Notes: generated by a model not told the origin, from the letters alone. 64,000 bases of DNA from Nocardia brasiliensis IFM 10847 (GCF_000710915.1 NZ_BAUA01000099.1:1-64000); one strand, 5' to 3'. Positions 16,687 through 26,245 are shown, counted from the first letter of the stretch. Translations and numbers: made by a program.

Positions 16687-17175
16687 ATGATTTTTAAGGT
16701 CGGAGACACCGTCGTTTACCCCCACCACGGAGCGGCGCTGATCGAAGCTATAGAGACTCGCACCATCAAGGGTGAACAAAAAGAGTATCTGGTCCTGAAG
16801 GTCGCCCAGGGCGATCTGACTGTTCGGGTTCCCGCTGAGAACGCCGAATACGTCGGCGTACGTGACGTCGTCGGCCAGGAGGGTCTCGATCGAGTCTTCC
16901 AGGTTCTGCGCGCGCCGCACACCGAGGAGCCGACCAACTGGTCCCGCCGCTACAAGGCCAACCTGGAGAAGCTCGCCTCCGGCGATGTGAACAAGGTTGC
17001 CGAGGTCGTTCGTGACCTGTGGCGTCGGGAGCAGGATCGCGGGCTGTCCGCCGGCGAGAAGCGCATGCTCGCCAAGGCCCGGCAAATCCTCGTCGGTGAA
17101 CTCGCGCTTGCCGAGGGCACCGATGACGGCAAGGCCGAGACGCTGCTCGACGAGGTCCTCGCCGCGGCTTCCTGA
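16687..17175 (+). CDS. carD: RNA polymerase-binding transcription factor CarD
   Basis: A 162-residue protein of the same length as M. tuberculosis CarD and nearly identical to it (MIFKVGDTVVYPHHG, QGLDRVF-like RID core, WSRRYKANLEKL). The N-terminal domain binds the RNA polymerase beta subunit; the basic C-terminal helical domain contacts promoter DNA and stabilises open complexes, especially at rRNA promoters. ATG 16687 matches the known start; the earlier in-frame GTG at 16660 is not needed. It is followed by ispD after 2 bases. Confidence 0.97.
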   Translation: MIFKVGDTVVYPHHGAALIEAIETRTIKGEQKEYLVLKVAQGDLTVRVPAENAEYVGVRDVVGQEGLDRVFQVLRAPHTEEPTNWSRRYKANLEKLASGDVNKVAEVVRDLWRREQDRGLSAGEKRMLAKARQILVGELALAEGTDDGKAETLLDEVLAAAS

Positions 17176-17177
17176 CC

Positions 17178-17903
17178 GTGAACAGATTCGACAACGGTGC
17201 TCGTCTCACCGACGGAACCGTCGTTGCTTTGGTGCCTGCCGCCGGTCGCGGCGTCCGCCTGGGTGAAGCCACACCCAAAGCGTTCGTCCCGGTCGGCGGC
17301 AGCCCTATGGTCCGGCTCGCTGTCGAGGGTCTCCTGGCCTCCGGCGCGGTCGACCGGATCATCGTTATGGTTCCCGCCGAATTCGTCGAGAGCGCCGTTG
17401 CCCTGCTGCCGCCCTCGGATTCGGTGCACGTGGTCGTCGGCGGCGCCGAACGCATCGATTCGGTGCGCGCCGGCTTGGCCGCCGCGCCCGAGGCCGCCTA
17501 CTACCTGGTGCACGATGCCGCGCGCGCACTCACCCCGCCCGAGCTGATCGCCCGGGTCGCTGCCGAGTTGCGCGCCGGTCATCTCGCCGTCGTTCCCGCG
17601 TTGCCGGTCGCCGACACCATCAAGTCGGTCGATGCCGCGGGCGCGGTCACCGGGACCCCCGATCGCGCGCAACTGCGTGCCATCCAGACGCCGCAGGGTT
17701 TCGCGGCCGAGCTGTTGCGCTCGGCCTATCTGTCCGAGGGTGTGCAAGCCACCGACGACGCCGGGCTGGTCGAACTGCTCGGCGCCCAGGTGCGCACCAT
17801 CCCCGGCGATCCGCTGGCTTTCAAGATCACTACGCCGCTCGATCTGGTGCTCGCGCACGCCGTGCTCGACGGTGCGGACCGGCGCCGGGCGGTCGCGCGG
17901 TGA
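17178..17903 (+). CDS. ispD: 2-C-methyl-D-erythritol 4-phosphate cytidylyltransferase IspD
   Basis: A 241-residue nucleotidyltransferase of the MEP isoprenoid pathway; it joins CTP and MEP to give CDP-ME. The nucleotide-binding motif PAAGRGVRLG with downstream PKAF is at residues about 19-35, and the substrate motif VHDAARAL is present. It starts with GTG 17178 two bases after carD and overlaps ispF by four bases. Confidence 0.95.
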   Translation: MNRFDNGARLTDGTVVALVPAAGRGVRLGEATPKAFVPVGGSPMVRLAVEGLLASGAVDRIIVMVPAEFVESAVALLPPSDSVHVVVGGAERIDSVRAGLAAAPEAAYYLVHDAARALTPPELIARVAAELRAGHLAVVPALPVADTIKSVDAAGAVTGTPDRAQLRAIQTPQGFAAELLRSAYLSEGVQATDDAGLVELLGAQVRTIPGDPLAFKITTPLDLVLAHAVLDGADRRRAVAR

Positions 17904-18379
17904 CCGCAGGCATGCGGGTCGGTATCGGCAGCGATGTGCACCCGATCGAACCGGGCCGCCCCTGCTGGATGGCGGGCCTGCACTTCGAGGGCGACGACGG
18001 CTGCGCCGGGCATTCCGACGGCGATGTCGCCGCGCACGCCCTCTGCGACGCGCTGCTCTCCGCCGCCGGGCTCGGCGATGTCGGCGCGGTCTTCGGCACC
18101 GGCCGCCCGGAATGGGCAGGCGTCTCCGGCGCCGCCATGCTGAAGGAAGTGCGCAGGCTGCTCGGCGAAGCCGGTTTCGAGATCGTCAACTCGGCGGTGC
18201 AGGTGATCGGCAATCGGCCGAAGATCGGCCCGCGCCGGGCCGAGGCCCAGCAGGTGCTCGGCGAACTACTCGGTGCGCCGGTCTCGGTATCGGGCACCAC
18301 CACCGACGGACTCGGCCTCACCGGCCGCGGCGAGGGCGTTGCCGCGATAGCAACCGCCCTGCTACAAGCCTGTCGCTGA
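17900..18379 (+). CDS. ispF: 2-C-methyl-D-erythritol 2,4-cyclodiphosphate synthase IspF
   Basis: A 159-residue enzyme that cyclises CDP-ME 2-phosphate with release of CMP. Zinc ligands lie in GSDVHPI (Asp and His) and in GHSDGDVAAHALCDALL. The CMP site is in TTTDGLGLTGRGEG. GTG 17900 overlaps the ispD stop (GTGA), showing translational coupling. The pairing with ispD and carD is conserved in actinobacteria. Confidence 0.96.
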   Translation: MTAGMRVGIGSDVHPIEPGRPCWMAGLHFEGDDGCAGHSDGDVAAHALCDALLSAAGLGDVGAVFGTGRPEWAGVSGAAMLKEVRRLLGEAGFEIVNSAVQVIGNRPKIGPRRAEAQQVLGELLGAPVSVSGTTTDGLGLTGRGEGVAAIATALLQACR

Positions 18380-18444
18380 CCCCGCTCCGGCGGACCTGAG
18401 CCGGGTCCGTGTACAGGCTTATCTACCAGCTAGGATCGAACGCC

Positions 18445-19875
18445 GTGACATTGCGCCTCTTTGACACCGACACGCGGACCACGCGCGAATTCGCGCCCCT
18501 GGTCCCTGGCCGTGCCTCGGTGTACCTGTGTGGCGCCACCGTGCAGGGCGAGCCGCACATCGGCCATGTGCGCAGCGGCGTCGCGTTCGACGTACTGCGG
18601 CGCTGGTTGCTCGCGCACGACTACGACGTGTGGTTCATCCGCAATGTCACCGATATCGAGGACAAGATTCTGCACAAGGCCGCCGAGGCGGGCCGGCCGT
18701 GGTGGGAGTGGGCCGCGACCTACGAGCGCGCCTTCGACAACGCCTACGAGACCCTCGGTGTGCTGCCGCCCTCGATCGAGCCGCGGGCCACCGGCCACAT
18801 CACGCAGATGGTCGACCTGATGCAGCGCCTCATCGAGCGCGGGCACGCGTACGCTTCGGCGGGCAACGTCTACTTCGACGTGCGGAGCTACCCCGAGTAC
18901 GGCAGCCTGTCCGGGCACCGGCTCGACGACGTGCATCAGGGCGAGAGCGCGGGCGAGGGCAAGCGTGACCCGCGCGACTTCACCCTGTGGAAAGCCGCGA
19001 AGCCCGGCGAGCCGACCTGGCCTTCGCCGTGGGGGCCCGGTCGCCCCGGGTGGCATCTGGAATGCTCCGCGATGGCCGAGTTCTATCTCGGCCCCGAGTT
19101 CGACATCCACTGCGGCGGAATGGATCTCGTCTTCCCGCATCACGAGAACGAGATCGCCCAGTCCAAGGCTGCCGGCGACGGGTTCGCGAGCTACTGGCTG
19201 CACAACGGCTGGGTGACGCTGGGCGGCGAGAAGATGTCCAAGTCCCTGGGCAACGTGCTCTCGGTGCCGAACGTGCTCAAACAGGTTCGCGCCGTGGAGC
19301 TCCGGTTCTATCTCGGCAGCGCGCACTACCGCTCGATGCTGGAGTACTCGGACAAGGCGCTGCACGACGCGGCCCAGACCTATCAGCGGATCGAGGCGTT
19401 CGTGCATCGCACTGCCGATCGCGCGGGCGATATCCCGGTCGGTAAGTGGACCGATGCGTTCGCCGCCGCCATCGATGACGATCTCGCCGTGCCGAAGGCG
19501 CTGGCCGAGATCCACCGGGTGGTGCACGAGGGCAACAAGGCGCTCGAGTCCGGCGCCGTGGACAGCGCGCGGGACCTGGCCGGACAGCTACGCGGGATGC
19601 TCGGTATCCTGGGTGTCGACCCGTTGGATCCGCACTGGTTCACCCCGAGCGACTCATCGGCGGCGATCGGCGCGCTGGACGTGCTGGTGCGCGCCGAGCT
19701 CGACCGCCGCCAGCAGGCGCGAGCAGCGAAGGATTGGGCGAGTGCCGACGCCGCCCGCGATCGATTGCAGGCAGCCGGAATCGAGGTCACCGACACACCG
19801 AACGGTCCCGAGTGGGCCCTTGCCGCTGCGCAGCACTTGCCGCCGGACGCGCAACAACCTGGAAAGGCCGACTGA
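18445..19875 (+). CDS. cysS: Cysteinyl-tRNA synthetase
   Basis: A 476-residue class I synthetase. Zn ligand Cys29 (LCGATV), HIGH motif PHIGH at residues 37-41, further Zn ligands in ECSAM and FPHHENE, and the KMSKS loop EKMSKSLGN near residue 273. GTG 18445 follows AGGA at the right spacing; the frame upstream is open only to 18409. It overlaps rlmB by one base. Confidence 0.96.
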   Translation: MTLRLFDTDTRTTREFAPLVPGRASVYLCGATVQGEPHIGHVRSGVAFDVLRRWLLAHDYDVWFIRNVTDIEDKILHKAAEAGRPWWEWAATYERAFDNAYETLGVLPPSIEPRATGHITQMVDLMQRLIERGHAYASAGNVYFDVRSYPEYGSLSGHRLDDVHQGESAGEGKRDPRDFTLWKAAKPGEPTWPSPWGPGRPGWHLECSAMAEFYLGPEFDIHCGGMDLVFPHHENEIAQSKAAGDGFASYWLHNGWVTLGGEKMSKSLGNVLSVPNVLKQVRAVELRFYLGSAHYRSMLEYSDKALHDAAQTYQRIEAFVHRTADRAGDIPVGKWTDAFAAAIDDDLAVPKALAEIHRVVHEGNKALESGAVDSARDLAGQLRGMLGILGVDPLDPHWFTPSDSSAAIGALDVLVRAELDRRQQARAAKDWASADAARDRLQAAGIEVTDTPNGPEWALAAAQHLPPDAQQPGKAD

Positions 19876-20858
19876 TGGCAGGCAATTCGCAGCGCCGTGG
19901 TGCGATCCGCAAGGGCGGCACGAAGAAGGGCGCCGTCGTCGGCTCCGGTGGTAAGCGCAGGCGCGGGCTGGAGGGTCGCGGCGCGACCCCGCCGGCCGAG
20001 GCGCGCACCAAGCATCCCGCCGCCAAGCGGGCCGCCGCTGCGGCGAAGGCGGCTGCGGCGGGGCGTGGCGGGCCGCGCGGCGGCGGTTCGGGTCGTCCGG
20101 CCGGTCGCAAGAACGACGACGGCCCGGAGATGGTGCTCGGCCGCAACCCGGTGGTCGAATGTCTGCGTGCGGGCGTGCCCGCCGCGGCCCTGTACGTGGC
20201 CGTCGGCACCGAGAACGACGAGCGGCTGACCGAGAGCGTGAAGCTGGCCGCCGACGCGGGCATCTCCATCCTGGAGGTGCCGCGCACCGATCTGGATCGG
20301 TTGAGCGCGAACGGAATGCATCAGGGCATGGCCCTGCAGGTGCCGCCGTACCGGTACAGCCACCCCGACGATCTGCTCGACCAGGTGCGCAATTCGGCCG
20401 AGCCCGCGCTGCTCGTCGCGCTGGACAACATCTCGGACCCGCGCAATCTCGGCGCGGTGATCCGCTCGGTCGCCGCGTTCGGCGGCCAGGGCGTGCTGAT
20501 CCCGCAGCGGCGCAGCGCCAGTGTCACCGCGGTCGCCTGGCGCACGAGTGCGGGCGCCGCGGCCCGGCTGCCGGTCGCCAGGGCCACGAATCTGACTCGC
20601 ACGCTGAAGGATTGGGCCGCGCAGGGCATCCAGGTGGTCGGTCTCGACGCGGGTGGCGACACCACCCTCGATGATTTCGACGGCCGCGAGCCGACCGTCA
20701 TCGTGGTCGGCTCGGAGGGCAAGGGCCTGTCCCGGCTGGTGCGCGAGAACTGCGATGCCATCCTCGGCATCCCCATGGCGGGCCCGGTCGAGTCGCTGAA
20801 CGCCTCGGTGGCCGCGGGTGTCGTGCTCGCCGAGATCGCCCGCCAGCGTCGCTCCTGA
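19875..20858 (+). CDS. rlmB: 23S rRNA (guanosine-2'-O-)methyltransferase, RlmB/TrmH family
   Basis: A 327-residue SPOUT methyltransferase. The first 85 residues are a Lys/Arg/Gly/Ala-rich, probably disordered RNA-binding tail. The substrate-binding domain begins at MVLGRNPVVECL, and the knotted domain has the three family motifs: NISDPRNLGAVIRS, VVGSEGKGLSRL and IPMAGPVESLNASVAAGV. ATG 19875 overlaps the cysS stop. It would modify G2251-type positions in the ribosomal P loop. Confidence 0.93.
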   Translation: MAGNSQRRGAIRKGGTKKGAVVGSGGKRRRGLEGRGATPPAEARTKHPAAKRAAAAAKAAAAGRGGPRGGGSGRPAGRKNDDGPEMVLGRNPVVECLRAGVPAAALYVAVGTENDERLTESVKLAADAGISILEVPRTDLDRLSANGMHQGMALQVPPYRYSHPDDLLDQVRNSAEPALLVALDNISDPRNLGAVIRSVAAFGGQGVLIPQRRSASVTAVAWRTSAGAAARLPVARATNLTRTLKDWAAQGIQVVGLDAGGDTTLDDFDGREPTVIVVGSEGKGLSRLVRENCDAILGIPMAGPVESLNASVAAGVVLAEIARQRRS

Positions 20859-20987
20859 GCGGTCCTGCGGCGACGCTGATCGGCGGGGCCGCGGCGGCTT
20901 CGGGTCGCGCAACGGCGAAACACCCGGTGGCGCACCGCAACCGGCAATAGCCGCGCACTTGTCGGACGGCCCCGTAGAATTCGGCTC

Positions 20988-21266
20988 GTGGTGATACCCA
21001 ATCAGCCGATCGGCAACCCGGTCGAGCATCCGAACGCGACGGCGGTGCTCGCACTCGGGGCGGCCAGCGTGTTCTGCTGTGGCGTGCTCGGCCCGGTGGC
21101 GTGGGCGATGGGCAAGCGCGCACTGGATCAGATCGAGCAGTCGCACGGTGCCTACGGCGGTCGCGTTCAGGTGATGGTCGGGTACGTTCTCGGGATCATC
21201 GGCACCATCCTGATGATCATCTTCGCCATCCTGTTCCTGCTGATCCTGCTGGGCGGCAACGCTTAA
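20988..21266 (+). CDS. DUF4190 small membrane protein
   Basis: A 92-residue protein with two hydrophobic helices (about residues 20-40 and 62-88) and the DUF4190 pattern (ATAVLALGAAS, then VGYVLGIIG). Start codons GTG 20988 and 20991 are both possible. Function unknown; it may act as a small membrane partner. Confidence 0.75.
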   Translation: MVIPNQPIGNPVEHPNATAVLALGAASVFCCGVLGPVAWAMGKRALDQIEQSHGAYGGRVQVMVGYVLGIIGTILMIIFAILFLLILLGGNA

Positions 21267-21269
21267 GCC

Positions 21270-22079
21270 TCAGTCCAGGCTCGGCCGTTGCTGGTCCGGC
21301 CGCTCGTCCCAGGCCGGCCACTCCGTGCTGATGCTGCCGGTCCATTTGGGCTGGCGGCGTTCCTTGAACGCGGCCATCGCCTCGTCGCCGTCGATGCTCT
21401 TGCCGACGTGCTGGTTGAGGTCGGACTCCAGCTGCCCGACCACGGCCGGGCTCATGCCGAGCCCCTCCCACAGCAGCCGCTTGGACATCGCCACCGGCAG
21501 CGGCGCGGACCCGTTGGCGATGTCGTGCGCGACGGCCAGCGCCATCGGCAGCACCTCACCGCCGGGCAGACAGGCATTGGTCAGGCCCATCGCCTTGGCC
21601 TCGTCACCGTCGAAGGTGCGCCCGGTCAGCATGATGTCCGCGGCGTTCGCCATGCCGATCAACCGGGGCAGGGTCCAGTGCGCATAGCCGTCCGCGAGCA
21701 CCCCGCGCCGCACTTGATTGAGCCCGTAGACGGCGTCGCGGGCCATGTAGCGCAGATCGCATTGCAGCGCGAGAGCCAGGCCCAGGCCGACCGCGTGGCC
21801 GTTCACCGCGGCGATCACCGGTTTGCGGACCCGCCACGGCGGCGGATCGATGGTCGCGCTCACGTCGCCGACGCGGCTCGACAGGTCCGCGCCCGCGCAG
21901 AACGCGGGCGGGGTACCGGTGATCACGACGGCGCGAATGGCGTCTTCGGCGTCGCATCGCTGTAGTGCGGCGCTCAGTTCGTCGGTCATCGCGGGAGTGA
22001 AGGCGTTCTGCTGCGCGGGTCTGTTGAGCGTGAGCACGGCGATGCCGCCGGAGACATCGACGAGCAATTCCGAACTCAT
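21270..22079 (-). CDS. Enoyl-CoA hydratase/isomerase family protein
   Basis: A 269-residue crotonase-fold protein. CoA-binding and oxyanion segments are AFCAGADLSSR and ANGHAVGLGLALALQCDLR. The usual second catalytic Glu position reads RRGVLADGYAHWTL, so hydratase chemistry is not certain. It lies 48 bases downstream of an acyl-CoA dehydrogenase gene in the same direction, forming a short beta-oxidation unit. ATG 22079 begins MSSELLVDV; an upstream TTG exists. Confidence 0.88.
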   Translation of the reverse strand: MSSELLVDVSGGIAVLTLNRPAQQNAFTPAMTDELSAALQRCDAEDAIRAVVITGTPPAFCAGADLSSRVGDVSATIDPPPWRVRKPVIAAVNGHAVGLGLALALQCDLRYMARDAVYGLNQVRRGVLADGYAHWTLPRLIGMANAADIMLTGRTFDGDEAKAMGLTNACLPGGEVLPMALAVAHDIANGSAPLPVAMSKRLLWEGLGMSPAVVGQLESDLNQHVGKSIDGDEAMAAFKERRQPKWTGSISTEWPAWDERPDQQRPSLD

Positions 22080-22127
22080 GCCAGCGATGTTAGCTCTGTT
22101 CAATTTGGCGAGCAGGTCGATTCCCGG

Positions 22128-23306
22128 CTACTGGACCGTGCGCAGCACCTTGCGGCCGATGGCGTATTTGTGGACTTCGGTCGGGCCGTCGTAGAGCCGG
22201 AAGGCGCGGATGTCCCGGAAGATCATTTCGACCACCGTCTCGTCGCTGATGCCGATCCCGCCCAATACCTGCACGCACCGGTCGGCGACCTTGAAGAGTT
22301 CCTCGGAGACGAACGATTTGGCGATCGAGCTCTCGTGCCGCGCCTTCTCGCCCTGATCCATCAGCCAGCAGGCGTGCCAGATGGTGAGCCGGCACTGGTG
22401 CAGCGCGACTTCGTTGTCCGCCAACATGAACGACACCCCTTCGTGCTCGCCGATCGGCTTGCCGAACGCGGTCCGGGTGCGCGCGTGCTCGACGGCGATG
22501 CTCTGCGCGCGCTCGGCCGCGCCCAGCCAGCGCATGCAGTGTGTGAGCCGGGCCGGAGCCAGCCGCAGCTGGGCGTAGCGCAGGGCCTGCCCGGCCTCTC
22601 CGAGCAGGGCCGACTTCGGCAGCGTGAGGTTGTCGAAGCGGACCACGCCGTGCCCGGCGACGTAGTTGCGGTCCATCGTGTTCATGGTGCGTTCGATGAC
22701 GATGCCCGGCTGATCGCCGTCGGTGAGGAACAGGGTCGGCCCCGCGGGCAGGTGCGGGTTCTCGGCGAGCCGGGCCATGATGATCCACGTTTTGGCGCCG
22801 TTGGCCCCGGTGATCAGCCACTTGCGGCCCTCGACGGTGAAGTTCTCGCCGTCGAAGGTCGCGGTGGTGGCCAGCTGCGCCGGGTCCGAGCCGGCACCGT
22901 CCGGCTCGGTCATCGCGAACACCGATCGCTGATGTCCGGCGACCACCGGCGCCAGATAGCGATCGACCTGTTCCTGGTTCGCGACCTTGGACAGCAGGAA
23001 CATGTTGCCCTCGTCGGGCGCCGCGCAGTTCATCGCGATCGGTCCGAGGGTCGACCAGCCCGCGGCCTCGTAGAGCACCGCCTGTTCGATGTGGCTGAGC
23101 CCGCGGCCGCCGAGCGCTTCGGGCGCCTGCACGGTGAGCAGCTTCTCGGCCCGCGCGAGTTCGACTAGCTCCTGGCGCAGTTCATCGGTCGGCCCGTGTG
23201 CGGTCAGGCGCGGATCGCGCTCGAACGGAACGATCTTGTCGATGACGAACCGGCGGACTCGATCGCGTTCGGCGGCGAGCTCGGCGGGAATCGAGAAGTC
23301 GATCAT
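22128..23306 (-). CDS. Acyl-CoA dehydrogenase
   Basis: A 392-residue flavoenzyme with the full ACAD pattern: FAMTEPDGAGSDPAQL for FAD/substrate binding, GRKWLITGANGA, RTAFGKPIGEHEG, and the C-terminal QVLGGIGISDETVVEMIFRD. It oxidises an acyl-CoA at C2-C3. Together with the hydratase downstream it forms a two-gene fatty- or branched-acid unit. Not clearly part of the steroid set, and no KstR site was seen upstream. Confidence 0.9.
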   Translation of the reverse strand: MIDFSIPAELAAERDRVRRFVIDKIVPFERDPRLTAHGPTDELRQELVELARAEKLLTVQAPEALGGRGLSHIEQAVLYEAAGWSTLGPIAMNCAAPDEGNMFLLSKVANQEQVDRYLAPVVAGHQRSVFAMTEPDGAGSDPAQLATTATFDGENFTVEGRKWLITGANGAKTWIIMARLAENPHLPAGPTLFLTDGDQPGIVIERTMNTMDRNYVAGHGVVRFDNLTLPKSALLGEAGQALRYAQLRLAPARLTHCMRWLGAAERAQSIAVEHARTRTAFGKPIGEHEGVSFMLADNEVALHQCRLTIWHACWLMDQGEKARHESSIAKSFVSEELFKVADRCVQVLGGIGISDETVVEMIFRDIRAFRLYDGPTEVHKYAIGRKVLRTVQ

Positions 23307-23480
23307 CGTTGGTCACCAATCGTTCGGGGGTGCGTGCGTTCGAGCATACGAAACCCAGCTAGAGCGACTGAAGGCGCCCGCCCTCAATGGGTGGGCAGCC
23401 GCTGCCGGGACTGTCTCCCCGAACGTAGGCACCGCGTGACACGTACGCGTAGAGATCTCCGGCCATATTTCCGCGCCGAC

Positions 23481-23546
23481 GCACCCTTCTGCGCTCCCGC
23501 ACCGGTTCTGACGTGGTCGAGCGGGTGCGGGACGACGGAAGGGTGC
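23481..23546. terminator. Large two-part hairpin after the zinc ABC operon
   Basis: Outer arms GCACCCTTC (23481-23489) / GAAGGGTGC (23538-23546) and inner arms CCCGCACC (23496-23503) / GGTGCGGG (23524-23531) are perfect. It begins 8 bases beyond the permease stop and separates it from the acyl-CoA dehydrogenase promoter. Confidence 0.75.
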
Positions 23547-23553
23547 GGGAGGG

Positions 23554-24423
23554 TCAGCGGACGCGGGCCAGTTCGCGGCGGCGGGTGCCGACCACGCGGG
23601 AGATCACGTAGATCAGGAACGAGATCGTGGTGACGAACGTGGAGACCGGGACTCCGGGGGCCAGCGACAGCAGGATGCCGCCCACCGCCGCGAGTTCGGC
23701 GAAGACCACGGCCAGCACCGTCGCCCGGACCGGGTCGGCGGTCAGTTGCGCCGCCGCAGCGGCGGGAGTGATCAGTAGCGCGAGTACCAACAGTGCGCCG
23801 ACGATCTGGACGCCGAACGCCGCGGTGATGCCCAGCAGCACCGCGAACACGATGGACAACGCGCGGACCGGCACGCCGCGAGCGACCGCGACCTCCGGGT
23901 CCGAACTGGCGAAAAGCAAAGGGCGGTAGATGATCGCGAGCACCGCGAGCACGCCGACGGTACAGGCGGCCAGCAAGCCGAGGCCGCCGTTGCCCACGCT
24001 GACGACCTGCCCGGTGAGCAGCGAGAACTTCGATCCGGCACGGTCCGGGCCGAGCCAGAGGAACAGCACGGACAGGCCGAGCCCGAACGACAGCACCACC
24101 GCGATCACCGAATCGCGTTCGCGCGCACGGGTTCCGAGTAAACCGAAGAGCACCGCCGCGACCACCGACCCGGCGATCGCGCCGACCCCGACGCCGATCC
24201 CGGCCAGCAGCGCCGCGGCCGCGCCGGTCAACGACAGCTCGCTGGTGCCGTGCACCGCGAACGACATCTGCCTGCTGATGATCAGCGGACCGATCACGCC
24301 GGAGAGCAAACCGAGCAGCGCGGCGGCGAGCACCGCCTGCTGCACGAAGTCGTAGGAGAGCAGGTTCGCGGTGGTGCCGAAGTCGAACATCTTCGACAAG
24401 ACGTCGGACAGTTTATCGATCAC
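23554..24423 (-). CDS. Zinc/manganese-type ABC transporter permease
   Basis: A 289-residue ZnuB/TroC-family (ABC-3) permease with about eight hydrophobic helices. The segment beginning SGVIGPLIISRQMSF and the DPEVAVARGVPVRAL loop are typical. It overlaps the ATPase gene by four bases (ATGA). With the ATPase and binding lipoprotein it forms a high-affinity divalent metal uptake system, most likely for zinc. Confidence 0.9.
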   Translation of the reverse strand: MIDKLSDVLSKMFDFGTTANLLSYDFVQQAVLAAALLGLLSGVIGPLIISRQMSFAVHGTSELSLTGAAAALLAGIGVGVGAIAGSVVAAVLFGLLGTRARERDSVIAVVLSFGLGLSVLFLWLGPDRAGSKFSLLTGQVVSVGNGGLGLLAACTVGVLAVLAIIYRPLLFASSDPEVAVARGVPVRALSIVFAVLLGITAAFGVQIVGALLVLALLITPAAAAAQLTADPVRATVLAVVFAELAAVGGILLSLAPGVPVSTFVTTISFLIYVISRVVGTRRRELARVR

Positions 24424-25352
24424 GAGCGAACCCCGGTCGCGTCCGAGTCGGAAATCGCTGTGCCCGAGCCGATATCGGCACCGGCCTCGCCGTGGCAGTG
24501 CGCGCCGGCGCTGCCGAGCGCGTCCATCGTGTCCCCGGTGCCGACGACCACCAGCCGCCCCCGCACCCGCAGCACATCCACCTCCGTTTGGTACAGCTCC
24601 GACAGCACCGCGGAGGTCATCACCTCCTCCGGCGTACCGATCCGGAACTTGCCGTCCACCAGGTACAGCACCCGATCGACCAGCGGCAGAATGGGATTGA
24701 TCTCGTGGGTGACGAAAAGCACTGCGGTGTCGTGGCTACGGCGGCGTTTGTCGATCAGCTCCGCGACCAGTCGCTGGTTCGCCAGATCCAGGCTGAGCAG
24801 CGGCTCGTCACACAGCAGCACCTTCGGGTCGCCGACGAGCGCCTGCGCCACCCGCAGCCGCTGCTGTTCGCCACCGGACATCGTCTCCAACGGCGCGTGC
24901 GCGAACCGCTGCGCGCCGACGTCGGCGATCGCGGCGGCCACCTTGCGCTTGCGCTCGGCACGTGACCGGAGCCCGAGGCCCCAGCGGTGCCCGTCCACGC
25001 CGAGCCCGACCAGGTCGACCCCGCGCAACTGCACCCCGGCGTCGATCGTCTTCTGTTGCGGCACATAGCCGATATCGGGATTGCCGGTGCGCGCGGGCGC
25101 GCCCGCGATCGCGGCGGTGCCCGCGCTGAGTCCCTGTTGGCCGAGCAGGACCTTCAGCAGCGAGGTCTTGCCGGATCCGTTGGGGCCGAGGACGGCGACG
25201 AATTCACCGGCTGCCACCGCCAGATCCAGGTCCTGCCAGAGCGTCCGGTCGCCGTACGACAGGCGGGCGCCGTCGAGCCGCACCGCCGAGACGTCGTTCG
25301 CGGTCGCCCGCGCCGGTTCGGTGTGTTCGGTCAGCGCGGCTCCCTGGTGCAT
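24420..25352 (-). CDS. Zinc/manganese-type ABC transporter ATP-binding protein
   Basis: A 310-residue ATPase with Walker A GPNGSGKTS, signature MSGGEQQRL, Walker B VLLCDEPLLSLDLA and H-loop FVTHE. A C-terminal extension carries HCHGE, which may bind metal. ATG 25352 (MHQGAALTEH) is used; an upstream TTG at 25367 would overlap the binding-protein stop. The frame stays open far upstream, but that part is only a shadow of the lipoprotein gene. Confidence 0.9.
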   Translation of the reverse strand: MHQGAALTEHTEPARATANDVSAVRLDGARLSYGDRTLWQDLDLAVAAGEFVAVLGPNGSGKTSLLKVLLGQQGLSAGTAAIAGAPARTGNPDIGYVPQQKTIDAGVQLRGVDLVGLGVDGHRWGLGLRSRAERKRKVAAAIADVGAQRFAHAPLETMSGGEQQRLRVAQALVGDPKVLLCDEPLLSLDLANQRLVAELIDKRRRSHDTAVLFVTHEINPILPLVDRVLYLVDGKFRIGTPEEVMTSAVLSELYQTEVDVLRVRGRLVVVGTGDTMDALGSAGAHCHGEAGADIGSGTAISDSDATGVRS

Positions 25353-25363
25353 GACGGTGGTGG

Positions 25364-26245
25364 TCAACGCAACGCCGCGGCGAGCGCTTCGGCGTTCTTG
25401 GTCTGCCACTGAATGTAATCCACCCCGTCCGGCAGGGTTTCGGTCACCTCGACGACGGGAATGCCCGCGGACTGGGCGATCGTGCGCAGCTCCTTGGTGA
25501 TTTTGTCCTGGGTCTGCACGTTGTAGACCAGCGCGCGAACCTGCTTGCCGGTCAACAGTTCCCGGGTGGCGGCCACCGCGGCGGGCGCGGGGTCGGTCTC
25601 CTGCTCGATCGCCTCCTGGAACTCGTGCGGCGTCCGATCCTCGGCACCGGCGGTCAGCAGCAGGTAGTGCGCGAGCGGCTCGGTCTGCAGCACAGGCGTT
25701 TTCGGGTGTTCGGCGGCAACCTTGGCGGCGATCGCGACGATCGCGCCGAGCTTGTCCTTGAAGGCGGTGGCCCGCTCGGTGTACCCCGGCGCGTGGGCCG
25801 GATCCAGCGCGCCCAGTTCGGTCGCGATCTTGTCGGCCACCAGCCCGACGGTCTTCAGGTCGTAGAAGACGTGCTCGTTCTCGTCGCTCTGGTCGGCGCG
25901 CAGGGCGAAGGCGTCCACCGTGCGCTTGTTCTTGCCCGCGACGGCCTTCTCCGCGAATTCGTCGTAGCCGCCGCCGTTGTAGACGATCAGGTCGGCGTCG
26001 CTCAGTTTCGCCGATTCGACGGCGGAGGTCTCGTGCGAGTGCGGGTCCGCGCTCGGGTCGCTGATCAGCGATTCGACCTTCGCGTCCGGTCCGGCTATCG
26101 CGCCGGCGATATTGCCCCAGGCGTTGGTGGAGGCGATGACCGACGGTGTGCCGGAATCCTCGGTGCTGCCGCAGGCGGTGAGCGTGACCGCGGTGGCCAC
26201 TCCGACGGTGATACCTGCGAGTCTGCGGGCGAGTCGGGTCTTCAC
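25364..26245 (-). CDS. Metal ABC transporter substrate-binding lipoprotein (ZnuA/AztC-like)
   Basis: A 293-residue cluster-9 solute-binding protein. Signal peptide with lipobox LTAC and lipidated Cys25. Metal ligands can be placed in DPHSHETSA, ENEHVFYDL, QTEPLAHYLL and the C-terminal WQTKNA region. It is the first gene of a three-gene operon (binding protein, ATPase, permease). A GAAA-TGG-TTTC motif 64 bases upstream is a candidate Zur site, supporting zinc as substrate. Confidence 0.92.
   Translation of the reverse strand: MKTRLARRLAGITVGVATAVTLTACGSTEDSGTPSVIASTNAWGNIAGAIAGPDAKVESLISDPSADPHSHETSAVESAKLSDADLIVYNGGGYDEFAEKAVAGKNKRTVDAFALRADQSDENEHVFYDLKTVGLVADKIATELGALDPAHAPGYTERATAFKDKLGAIVAIAAKVAAEHPKTPVLQTEPLAHYLLLTAGAEDRTPHEFQEAIEQETDPAPAAVAATRELLTGKQVRALVYNVQTQDKITKELRTIAQSAGIPVVEVTETLPDGVDYIQWQTKNAEALAAALR

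Noticed and set aside
19383..21146. A 587-codon minus-strand frame
   Set aside because: Antisense to cysS and rlmB, both certain genes.
23481..23546. Repeat element or operator
   Set aside because: Position right after the operon end and nested stems fit a terminator better.
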